Part shown: one piece after another, positions 16,416 through 24,977 of the stretch
Layout: each line of letters begins with the position of its first letter
Numbering within the stretch: the first letter of the stretch is position 1
Source of the DNA: an uncultured Fidelibacterota bacterium
Lineage (GTDB): Bacteria; Fidelibacterota; Marinisomatia; Marinisomatales; Marinisomataceae
Direction of reading: 5' to 3'
Length of the DNA stretch: 64,000 bases
Assembly (NCBI GenBank): GCA_902526795.1
Contig: CABZMF010000004.1
Span: 1-64,000 of the forward strand
Notes under the pieces: generated by a model
Database searches by the model: none
The model's input: only the letters and a program-made list of their open reading frames with translations
What the model was told of the DNA's origin: nothing
Position numbers and translations under genes: made by a program

Positions 16416-18752
16416 TTAACTTAAATATAGTTTTTCTTGGACGCTAATGAATATTTGCCTTATATCGTCAATATCGCCTAGTTTTATCCTAGCATTTTTA
16501 ATTGTTTGATACTTTAAATTAATTAGTTTAGGAAGTTTCTCATTATCGAGTTCTTTAAAGCCATGATTTATATATTGATCTAATATAAAATGAGCAAATT
16601 CTTTCTTTTTATCTAAAAAGTTTAACTTTGACTTAGCATAATTTGCTCTTTCTTTTCTTGTTTTTGGTAGAGAGTTAAATGATATATAGGATAAAACATC
16701 ATATATATCACTATCAACAGCTTTTATTATTTCTCTTAATTCTTCAAGTTGTGATTCAGAATATCCGTTTTTATTAAGAACATCTAACAATTCACTTCGT
16801 GTATCAGGTTTTGACCATAAAACTCTTAAATCTTGCTCTGATTTAAATAATTTTGGTAAATCTTGAAAGAGTAATTTGACAAATTGTTCTGCAGTTATTG
16901 GTCGACCTTCACTATCCCAAAATGAGGTTTGTTTGGTCACTTGCAGTTCACGTACATTATCTTCACTTAGCTGAATTTGAAGCTTTACTTTTGGCTCTTC
17001 ATCTTCAGTAGTTGAAGGGTCTTTGTCAACAATAATAGGGTCATTAGGTGTTGCTGACGAAGTTGGCTCTGGTTCCATTGGTTCCCCGTCCCATTCAGGA
17101 TCTAGAAAATGCTTATAAGCACCTTCATAATCAAAAATAGTAAAGTAATTTTTATCATCAAATAATCGTGTTCCTCTTCCTATGATCTGCTTGAATTCTA
17201 TCATTGAATTTACTGGACGCATTAAGACAATATTCTTTAGTTCAGGACAGTCTACTCCCGTACTTAATTTTTGTGAGGTTGTTAAAATGGTTGGATATTT
17301 TTTTTCATTATCCTGAAAGTCTCTTAGATGTTGCTCTCCTAACGCTCCTTCATCTGCTGTGACACGATGACAAAAATCAGAGTGTGGATTTGGATTTAAT
17401 TGATTAACCAAATTGCGTACTAAAGCTGCATGATCTTGAGTTGCACAAAAAATAATAGTTTTATCAAGCGGATTCATTTCTTTTAAGAATTCTTTCACCC
17501 TAAATGCTTCACGTTCTTTGATGACAATATTGCGATTAAAATCTGATTCCGTATAAAGCTTACCTTCTTCTACTTCTCCTTCAACTACGGCATTTTCCCC
17601 AGTGTGAATATACTGGTCAATATTGCTATGAATTTGACGCACTTTAAACGGAGTTAAGTATCCATCATTAATACCATCTTTTAAGGAATAAGTATAGATA
17701 GGCTCCCCAAAATAAGCATACGTATCAATATTATCCGTACGCTTCGGAGTTGCAGTCAATCCTAATTGCACTGCTGAACTAAAGTATTGCATAATAGCAC
17801 GCCAATTACTTTCATCACTTGCCCCACCACGATGACACTCATCAATGATAATAAAATCAAAGAAATCTTCAGGATACTGGCCAAAAAATGGGGTGTCATT
17901 TTCTCCTGACATAAAGGTTTGAAAGATAGTAAAAAAGATACTACCATTGGTTGGTACTTTTCCTTGAGAACGAATTTCACCTGGACGAATGCGTACCAAG
18001 GCATCATCCTCAAAAGCAGAAAAGGAATTATACGCTTGATCTGCTAGCAAATTACGGTCAGCCAAAAATAAGATGCGAGGTAAACGCTTTCCGTCTTCCT
18101 GAAGATTCCAGCGCTTATTAAATAATTTCCAAGCAATTTGGAAAGCAATTGCAGTTTTCCCAGTCCCAGTAGCCAAGGTTAATAACATACGTTTTTTTCC
18201 ATTGGAAATAGCTTGCAAGGCACGATCTATTGCAATTTGTTGATAATATCTTGGTGACCAAGTACCATTCTTATTTTCAAATGGTACGGTACTAAATTCT
18301 TCTCGCCACTTAGTTGCTTGTGGATTTAACGCTTTTTCTGCACCAAAAGTATTATTCCATAATTCTTCAGGAGTGGGAAAACGATCTACATCTCCCTCTT
18401 TTCCAGTATCCATATCCATGGCATAGATTTTTTTTCCATTGGTTGCATAAGTAAAACGAATTTGAAGCTTGGTTGCATAATTTTTTGCTTGAGATACGCC
18501 TGCAGTGTAATCCAATGATGCTTTTTTCGCTTCTATGACTGCTAAGGGTGTATTTTTATACTCTAAGACATAGTCTGCATCCAGTTTTGTTGCACGCTGA
18601 TTATTATGGCCAACAAGCCTTCCAATAGATATAGGAACCTCTTCTCTAATACGTGCACCATCTTTGCTCCATCCAGCCTCAATTAACTTAGGTAAGATAA
18701 AATTAGTTCGAGTTTCTTGCTCGTTACGTACCCAGCTTTTATCTCTAGTCAT
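16416..18752 (-). CDS. hsdR: Type I restriction enzyme R subunit (HsdR)
   Basis: HsdR is the translocase and nuclease of a Type I restriction complex. The N-terminal HSDR_N nuclease core has Asp60 and Glu74-Ala-Lys76 (PD-(D/E)xK). The SF2 motor has Walker A at residues 195-200, DECH at 304-307, a Thr-Ala-Thr-Pro motif near 336, and Gly-Arg-Gly-Thr-Arg as motif VI. A C-terminal EcoEI_R_C-type helical domain completes 778 residues. All key residues are intact. The ATG overlaps the hsdS stop (ATGA). Base composition is less AT-rich than the helicase genes upstream. Confidence 0.95.
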   Translation of the reverse strand: MTRDKSWVRNEQETRTNFILPKLIEAGWSKDGARIREEVPISIGRLVGHNNQRATKLDADYVLEYKNTPLAVIEAKKASLDYTAGVSQAKNYATKLQIRFTYATNGKKIYAMDMDTGKEGDVDRFPTPEELWNNTFGAEKALNPQATKWREEFSTVPFENKNGTWSPRYYQQIAIDRALQAISNGKKRMLLTLATGTGKTAIAFQIAWKLFNKRWNLQEDGKRLPRILFLADRNLLADQAYNSFSAFEDDALVRIRPGEIRSQGKVPTNGSIFFTIFQTFMSGENDTPFFGQYPEDFFDFIIIDECHRGGASDESNWRAIMQYFSSAVQLGLTATPKRTDNIDTYAYFGEPIYTYSLKDGINDGYLTPFKVRQIHSNIDQYIHTGENAVVEGEVEEGKLYTESDFNRNIVIKEREAFRVKEFLKEMNPLDKTIIFCATQDHAALVRNLVNQLNPNPHSDFCHRVTADEGALGEQHLRDFQDNEKKYPTILTTSQKLSTGVDCPELKNIVLMRPVNSMIEFKQIIGRGTRLFDDKNYFTIFDYEGAYKHFLDPEWDGEPMEPEPTSSATPNDPIIVDKDPSTTEDEEPKVKLQIQLSEDNVRELQVTKQTSFWDSEGRPITAEQFVKLLFQDLPKLFKSEQDLRVLWSKPDTRSELLDVLNKNGYSESQLEELREIIKAVDSDIYDVLSYISFNSLPKTRKERANYAKSKLNFLDKKKEFAHFILDQYINHGFKELDNEKLPKLINLKYQTIKNARIKLGDIDDIRQIFISVQEKLYLS

Positions 18753-19897
18753 AATTCTCCATTGAAGGCTTTTTCTAGAATGGATTGTTTAAGTTTATCT
18801 AGGGCATCTAGTTCTTGTTGGTAGTTATACTGAAGTTTTTTAGTATCAGATTTAATCTTAGCTGAATTGATTGCAATCTCATTTTGTTTTTCAATGGATA
18901 ATGGAAATCTAATTGAAAAATTATTTTGCAGTTTTAATCTTGAGAGCTCTGTTTGACCACTTGAACCTTGACCACTTTTTTGAATCTGTTTTTCTAAATT
19001 TATGATTGCAAATCCAAAATATTTTAGTACAAAAAATTTAGGTTTAGGTCTTAATACTGTCACATGAGTATCAATCGTAGCTCTTTCTTTTGGTAGATTA
19101 ATTATTTGTGCTACTCTTCCTAGTGTTCCAACTCCAGTTGAGTTTACTAAAACATCTCCCTCAATAATAATTCTTTCAATATTAACTGGTTTTGCATCAT
19201 TATTGTGTTTTCTGGATAATGAGAAGTCAACTTTATGATTTCTTATGCATTTTTGGTTTATAACAGTTAAGCCATCATCACCGTCGATATATTTTGGTGC
19301 AATTCCTCTTTTTATCATAGTACAAACTTCGCCCAAATTCTTTATTGTCCAGTCATCACCTTCTTGACTTAACATTTCATTCAATTTACTCTGAAATAAA
19401 TCCTCCGCATTCTGAATATTCTGCTCCACATTTTGAATCGCTTTTTCAACTCGTTCCATGCAGGTATCAAGTTTTTTTACAATACGTTTTTGCTCATCAA
19501 GAGAATCAACAAATTTAAATTTCATTTTTCTAAAATTCTTAACGTCTAGATTTTTTTGAGCAGTTCCTCTACCAAGATTATAAATATCTTTTGATCTATG
19601 AAGTAGTTGATATCCAAGAAAGTCATTTAATAGATTATACTCTTTTTTTGATGACAATGAGAGACCACTATCATTGAGAAAAAACTTTCCTGAAACAAAT
19701 CTGGTACAATTTTCGGACATTCCAAATCTTGAAACAATAAATACACTCTCACGATTGAATTTATCAATATAAAATGTTTTTCCTCCTCCCCCATAAACTG
19801 GGTACTCGCTACCTGCGTCCCTCTTTCGAGTAACCCTCGTACCATATTCTATATCACAAAGAGAATCAAGCGCAACTGATCTTAATCTATGTTTCAT
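18749..19897 (-). CDS. hsdS: Type I restriction-modification specificity subunit (HsdS)
   Basis: HsdS sets the bipartite DNA target for both modification and restriction. The 382 residues fit two target-recognition domains (about 5-135 and 190-335), each followed by a coiled-coil spacer (about 135-180 with Glu-Gln-Lys-Arg-Ile-Val; about 335-380 with Glu-Lys-Gln-Asn-Glu-Ile-Ala). The recognition sequence cannot be predicted from sequence alone. Four-base overlaps join it to hsdM and hsdR. Confidence 0.93.
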   Translation of the reverse strand: MKHRLRSVALDSLCDIEYGTRVTRKRDAGSEYPVYGGGGKTFYIDKFNRESVFIVSRFGMSENCTRFVSGKFFLNDSGLSLSSKKEYNLLNDFLGYQLLHRSKDIYNLGRGTAQKNLDVKNFRKMKFKFVDSLDEQKRIVKKLDTCMERVEKAIQNVEQNIQNAEDLFQSKLNEMLSQEGDDWTIKNLGEVCTMIKRGIAPKYIDGDDGLTVINQKCIRNHKVDFSLSRKHNNDAKPVNIERIIIEGDVLVNSTGVGTLGRVAQIINLPKERATIDTHVTVLRPKPKFFVLKYFGFAIINLEKQIQKSGQGSSGQTELSRLKLQNNFSIRFPLSIEKQNEIAINSAKIKSDTKKLQYNYQQELDALDKLKQSILEKAFNGEL

Positions 19898-21345
19898 AAA
19901 ATCTTCTCAATCTCTTTTAAAATTGATTGATTTTCCTTATCTAAAGATCTCATTTCTTCTAAAAGCTCATTTGGACTTCTCAGTGGTGCTTCTTCGGGAA
20001 GATTTGGATTTGAAACCCCTAAATCACAGGTTTCTGTATTAACGGTATCGATGGAAAGATTCCAGGAACGTTCGGTTTCAGGTTTTGACTCTTGTTGAGA
20101 TAAAAATTCTTGAAAGTCTTTACTATTTAACGGATTGGTTTTTCCAAGACTTCTGCCTGGATCTAACTGATAATACCAGATTGATTTGGTTGGTGTTCCT
20201 TTTTTAAAGAAAAGAACTACTGTTTTCACACCAGTGCCAGGAAAGGTTCCTTTAGGCATATCTAGTACCATTTCTAAGTTACAGGTTTCAAGCAGGTGTT
20301 TACGTAAGGAAACTGATGCATTATCCGTATTAGATAAGAAGGTGTTTTTAATGACGATTCCTGCACGTCCATTCTGTTTTAAAATTTTGATAAAATGCTG
20401 TAAAAATAAAAACGCTGTTTCACTGGTTTTAATATCAAAGTTTTGTTGAATTTCAGGGCGTTCTTTTCCCCCAAACGGAGGATTAGCTAAAATAATATCA
20501 AATCGATCCTTTTCCTGAAAATCACGAATGTTTTCATTTAATGTATTGGTATGTAATAGGTTTGGAGCTTCAATCCCATGAAGAATCATATTCATGACCC
20601 CAATTATATAAGCTAGGTTCTTTTTTTCTTTTCCATAAAAAGTACTATCCTGCAAGATACTCATTTCTTGGGTATTGGATATTTTTGGTTTTAAATATTT
20701 ATATGATTCACAAAGAAAGCCTGCTGAACCAACTGCACCATCATAAATGGTTTCACCAATAGAAGGCTTAACAGTATCAATAATAGCCTTAATTAATGGA
20801 CGAGTGGTATAAAATTGTCCTCCATTTCTTCCCGCATTACCCATATTAGCAATTTTAGATTCATAGAGCGTGCTTAATTCATCTTTTTCCTCCAATGAGT
20901 TAAAACTTAATGCGTCTGCAGCTTCTAAAATTTCACGCAGGTTATATCCACTATTAATCTTGTTTTTAATTTCAGAAAATATTTCTCCTATCTTGTATTG
21001 AATGGTTCTAGGATTATCAGTCTCTTCCTTGAATTTTGCTAAATATGGAAAAAGCTCGTTATCAACAAAATTAATGAGATCTTCTCCCGTACGAGCATTA
21101 TTAAAATCAATGCTCCCATCTTCTTTTTTTGGAACAGCCCAAGAGGACCAACAATAAGGCTCCTCCATTAAAAAATTATATGATTTACCTTCTAAAGCAG
21201 CAGTGTCAGCTTTTTCATTTTCTAAATTGTCTAAATAACGTAAAAATAAGACCCAAGAGGTTTGTTCTGTATAATCTAATTCGCTATCAGCTCCCGCATC
21301 TCTATACAAGACATTATCAATGTTTTTGAAAGTGTTTACAAACAT
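19894..21345 (-). CDS. hsdM: Type I restriction-modification DNA adenine methyltransferase (HsdM)
   Basis: HsdM is the N6-adenine methyltransferase subunit. After an HsdM_N helical domain (about 1-150) comes the SAM-binding motif I Asp-Gly-Ala-Val-Gly-Ser-Ala-Gly-Phe at 202-210, a subfamily variant of the more common DPACGSGGF, and catalytic motif IV Asn-Pro-Pro-Phe at 288-291. The 483 residues are complete. It starts 31 bases after the stop of the RecQ-like gene and overlaps hsdS by 4 bases, so M-S-R appear to form the distal part of a longer transcript. Confidence 0.95.
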   Translation of the reverse strand: MFVNTFKNIDNVLYRDAGADSELDYTEQTSWVLFLRYLDNLENEKADTAALEGKSYNFLMEEPYCWSSWAVPKKEDGSIDFNNARTGEDLINFVDNELFPYLAKFKEETDNPRTIQYKIGEIFSEIKNKINSGYNLREILEAADALSFNSLEEKDELSTLYESKIANMGNAGRNGGQFYTTRPLIKAIIDTVKPSIGETIYDGAVGSAGFLCESYKYLKPKISNTQEMSILQDSTFYGKEKKNLAYIIGVMNMILHGIEAPNLLHTNTLNENIRDFQEKDRFDIILANPPFGGKERPEIQQNFDIKTSETAFLFLQHFIKILKQNGRAGIVIKNTFLSNTDNASVSLRKHLLETCNLEMVLDMPKGTFPGTGVKTVVLFFKKGTPTKSIWYYQLDPGRSLGKTNPLNSKDFQEFLSQQESKPETERSWNLSIDTVNTETCDLGVSNPNLPEEAPLRSPNELLEEMRSLDKENQSILKEIEKIL

Positions 21346-21376
21346 GCGCTAAATTTCTTTTAGTTTAAAATTGACT

Positions 21377-24300
21377 TTACTCATCTAAAAATTTATTAAT
21401 TTGTTCTGTCAAATCTGTTCCAAGAAAATACTCTTCTACTAGTTTCCACTTTTCTTTGGAAGAGAACTTAGATGCGAAGAAATATGTCATCAAATTAATT
21501 GAGGATTCAAATCTGCTATAAACATCTGATGCAATTTCATTAGTATAGAAATCGTCAAGGGCTGTTAGCCTCAAACGATTTGGATCATTTATTCTTATAA
21601 ATATTTTAGGATCCGTTCCACCTTTCGCTTCAAAAGTTGCAAGGTCAAAAAATTCGAGCATTTGTGCAATTTGAATAAATATTTTATCTTTTGGAGAAGA
21701 AATATTGATGTATTTGGAAACGCTACTTTCGTATTGTTCAGTATTACCCATCAAGAGGTTGAACCAAGTAGAAAAAGTTTTTTTTGTTTTATAAATATTT
21801 TTATTACACCTAAAAACCTGAGTATCATTTTGTCCAAATATACCAATCTTTCTATCATCATAATTATTTTTTGTTTCTAAAAATGCATTATTTAATACTT
21901 TACCACCAGAAGTCCATTGATAAGATGTCTTTGGACGAACTTTAAAAATGGTCAAAATTTCTTCAATGCCCATATAAAAATTTTTATTTCTACCTGGCAA
22001 TGCTTTTGAGACCTTATTTCTAAACTCTTTTCTTGTAAAGTAAGATCCCTGAAAAGATATAAAAACTGAAAGTAAGACGTCCCAAACCTCTTCAAACTCA
22101 TCAATTATATCATCTCTTAATAAATCATTATTAAAGTTAATTTCTAGTCTTTGAATTGGTATTGGTTGATTGTTATTATCAAAATCTCTACCGACAAATA
22201 ATTCTTTTTGATAAAAATTTCTTTTCATAGATGCAAAGTTAATTTTTCTAAATTCGTTTATCTCTTCCCACATTTTATCAAGTTTAATAAGATAAATTGC
22301 GTTTGAAGATCCAGGAGTGGTAATTGTGGTCTTTCTTCCAAATCTATCAATACTGGTTGTAGTATTTTCTGGCTTAGACTTTTCTAATAAATGAATGTAT
22401 TTAGAATATTTCTTGTTAAAAATTTTTTCTATGTTTTGTGGTACTTCAGCGTAAACTGTTCCAAATAATCTTTTTGGCCTTGCTAAGACAACTGGAAATC
22501 CTCTCTTATTAACAAAATCCTTTTCGATCATCATCAGACAACTTTGAATTTTATTTTCTAGAACACCATTTTGATTACTTTGATCTCCAAAAATGTGAGA
22601 AAAATCATTTGTGCTGGCAAGCATATTTGGTTTTTTTTCGTTTAAGTCATAAAGCTTTAATATTTTGCCTAAAATCCATTTAATTTGATACTGTTTTATT
22701 GATGAAAGACCAAATAGCACTTTACTATACTGTAAATCATTTTCGTTAAAGAAAGTAACAGCTTTACCTGATATATTTTTATCTCTAGCTGCTCTACCAA
22801 TCTCTTGAATATAGTCAGCTAAACCACCAGAAGGAGCATGATGATATACTTGCTGTATATCGCTTATATCGACACCCATTCCAAATGCTTTTGACGCTAA
22901 AACAACCGAAATTTTATTATTCTTAAAATCATCTTGAACTTCTTTTTTAAAATTTTTATTTGCTATTCTTGAATGAAATGGTCTCGATTTAGTACCATAA
23001 TCAATATTTTCAAGTAAAGTCATTGTATCATTTATATGTGTTGTAAAAGGAAAATAGGCTATCGCCTTGGTGTTTGAATCTATAAGACTTTTGATATGAT
23101 CTACAGTCTTAATCTGCTTTTCATCCTTATAGCTTCCTTTAGGATTAAAATGATGATGTTCAAATTCTATATCATCTCTTTTTGCTATACCAATATATTT
23201 TCCATTTAAACCAGGATCCATATTGAGACTTGAAATTGTCTCAAATGCTATGTCATCATTTCCCCCATAAACGGCAGTTGCTGTTAATGCTATTATAGGA
23301 AAATCTATAGAATTACCATCCTGATCAACATAATATTTTTTAAGCTTGTTTAAATGCGTGCCTAAATACCAATAATCAACCCTAAAACCTCTTCCCCAAG
23401 TTGATACAAGGTGGGCTTCATCAATAGCCATTAGTCCAATTTTTCTTTCACCAATAAAAAAATCAATACTATAAGACAAAAGAAGTTCTGGTGACATGTA
23501 AACAATGTCATAAGTTCCATTTTTTATATCTTCAATACGATCTTCTCGCTCAATTGGAGAAAGGTCAGAGTTTAAAAAAGTTGCATTATCTACATTTCTT
23601 AAGTTTTTAAGATTTTCAACCTGGTCGTACATTAATGACTTTAAAGGGGAAATTATAATTGTTATAAAACCTTTTTTTCCTAGATAAATCGCAGGAAGTT
23701 GAAAGAAAAGCGACTTTCCCGCTCCTGTTGGTGCAGTAACAAAAATATCATTAAATTTTTCATTGTTAAGAGCCTTTTCAGACTGCTGAAGAATATCCTC
23801 ACAAATTATATCTTGCTTTATTTTAATTGTATTATTTGAACCTGTGTCCGGGTTACTATAAAAAATCACATCTCTAAATTCAGAACTATTCCAATGTTTT
23901 TTAAGAATTTCGGATAATTCCTCTCTAGGCTCAATTATATCTTTATCTTGAGATTCGGTATAGAAATTAATTTTTATATCAATTTCATTAAAAATCTGAA
24001 CTATTCTATGTAATTGAATTTTATGGTGCTCATGAAAATTACTAGTGATTTGATAATTTAGTTGTTCAGGAGATTCAAAATTATAAATTGAAAATAAAAT
24101 TTCGTTATATAGTTCATTATTTGACATTGAAATTTTGTTGTAGTTTTTATCCGATTCAATAAAGTCGAAAACCGAATTATCAAAAATATAATTATAAAAT
24201 TCTATATTTTTGTAATCTTCAACATTTGAAAAAATAAGTGATTTATAGTTTACAAAGTTTATTTTTGTTGACTCATTTTTGGAAAAACCAAAAATAGATT

Positions 24301-24751
24301 CAAAATTATCGCTTGCAAAATCCATGGTTCTTATTTCAGATGATATTTCTTTTTCGAAATCTGGAAAAATCTCATTGGTTGGATTTATTATTGAAGTCGG
24401 AAAAAAATCATTATTTATAAATATTACCTCACATTCTAAATCGTTAAGTTTAATATCTGCTACAAGCACTTCTTCAAAGGAGCAAAAATTTAATCCAACA
24501 ATATCTGATAAAAAACTTCTAGCAATGTTTTTCCTGGTTTTTTTATTATTTAATTGAGCAAGATCTAATTCCCCCTCCTTGCAAAAGTCATTAAAGTTAT
24601 TTATTGCATTTATGTGTGAGGATAAGTGGTTATAAAATGTAAACGAAAAACCTTTAAAAATAAACAAAACATCACTTTCAAAATCTGAATCTGAAATTAT
24701 CTTATCTAAGAATTTTTGTTGTATTTTTTCAAGTAGTATATTTTTTACCAT
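21377..24751 (-). CDS. Large RecQ-like DEAD/DEAH helicase with unknown N- and C-terminal extensions
   Basis: A 1124-residue SF2 helicase whose core (about 330-680) is RecQ-like. Walker A is Gly-Ala-Gly-Lys-Ser ending at 347. DEAH at 444-447 sits in the RecQ context Asp-Glu-Ala-His-x-x-Ser-x-Trp-Gly. Ala-Phe-Gly-Met-Gly-Val-Asp and Gln-Glu-Ile-Gly-Arg-Ala-Ala-Arg-Asp (near 645) serve as later motifs. The first 330 and the last about 440 residues match no domain I recognise; no HRDC or Cys4 zinc cluster is evident. The size and the neighbouring helicase-nuclease and hsd genes point to phage defence rather than housekeeping repair. DpdF of the 7-deazaguanine Dpd system is a conceivable relative, but no other dpd gene is here. 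Confidence 0.85.
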   Translation of the reverse strand: MVKNILLEKIQQKFLDKIISDSDFESDVLFIFKGFSFTFYNHLSSHINAINNFNDFCKEGELDLAQLNNKKTRKNIARSFLSDIVGLNFCSFEEVLVADIKLNDLECEVIFINNDFFPTSIINPTNEIFPDFEKEISSEIRTMDFASDNFESIFGFSKNESTKINFVNYKSLIFSNVEDYKNIEFYNYIFDNSVFDFIESDKNYNKISMSNNELYNEILFSIYNFESPEQLNYQITSNFHEHHKIQLHRIVQIFNEIDIKINFYTESQDKDIIEPREELSEILKKHWNSSEFRDVIFYSNPDTGSNNTIKIKQDIICEDILQQSEKALNNEKFNDIFVTAPTGAGKSLFFQLPAIYLGKKGFITIIISPLKSLMYDQVENLKNLRNVDNATFLNSDLSPIEREDRIEDIKNGTYDIVYMSPELLLSYSIDFFIGERKIGLMAIDEAHLVSTWGRGFRVDYWYLGTHLNKLKKYYVDQDGNSIDFPIIALTATAVYGGNDDIAFETISSLNMDPGLNGKYIGIAKRDDIEFEHHHFNPKGSYKDEKQIKTVDHIKSLIDSNTKAIAYFPFTTHINDTMTLLENIDYGTKSRPFHSRIANKNFKKEVQDDFKNNKISVVLASKAFGMGVDISDIQQVYHHAPSGGLADYIQEIGRAARDKNISGKAVTFFNENDLQYSKVLFGLSSIKQYQIKWILGKILKLYDLNEKKPNMLASTNDFSHIFGDQSNQNGVLENKIQSCLMMIEKDFVNKRGFPVVLARPKRLFGTVYAEVPQNIEKIFNKKYSKYIHLLEKSKPENTTTSIDRFGRKTTITTPGSSNAIYLIKLDKMWEEINEFRKINFASMKRNFYQKELFVGRDFDNNNQPIPIQRLEINFNNDLLRDDIIDEFEEVWDVLLSVFISFQGSYFTRKEFRNKVSKALPGRNKNFYMGIEEILTIFKVRPKTSYQWTSGGKVLNNAFLETKNNYDDRKIGIFGQNDTQVFRCNKNIYKTKKTFSTWFNLLMGNTEQYESSVSKYINISSPKDKIFIQIAQMLEFFDLATFEAKGGTDPKIFIRINDPNRLRLTALDDFYTNEIASDVYSRFESSINLMTYFFASKFSSKEKWKLVEEYFLGTDLTEQINKFLDE

Positions 24752-24782
24752 TTGATATTAATTAATTTAAAAAAAATCACTT

Positions 24783-24977
24783 TTAAAATTCGTCATTTTT
24801 GTATTTATTTACACCAGATATCTCATCTGCTATATCACCAAATAAAACCCATGAAAAAAAGAAACACAGCCAAATAGCTATAAAACCAAACCAAAAGCCT
24901 TCTACCTGCATTAAATCAGGCCAGAAAAAGAATATTCCACCTAATAGCAATATAAATAGTGTGTTGAAGCAGCCCAT
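24783..24977 (-). CDS. Small two-segment membrane protein between the two helicase genes
   Basis: The 64 residues contain two strongly hydrophobic, Phe/Trp-rich segments (about 5-21 and 28-46) and a charged tail with acidic and Lys residues. The ATG shares one base with the stop of the SF1 helicase-nuclease gene (TAATG), so translation is almost certainly coupled. The RecQ-like gene begins 31 bases after its stop. No family is recognised. The position suggests a membrane component of the same module. Confidence 0.65.
   Translation of the reverse strand: MGCFNTLFILLLGGIFFFWPDLMQVEGFWFGFIAIWLCFFFSWVLFGDIADEISGVNKYKNDEF

Noticed and set aside
21377-24751. DpdF or DISARM DrmA identity for the RecQ-like helicase
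   Set aside because: No other dpd (queuine-like synthesis, DpdA, DpdE) or drm (DUF1998, SNF2, PLD) genes are nearby; only a general RecQ-type resemblance is supported.
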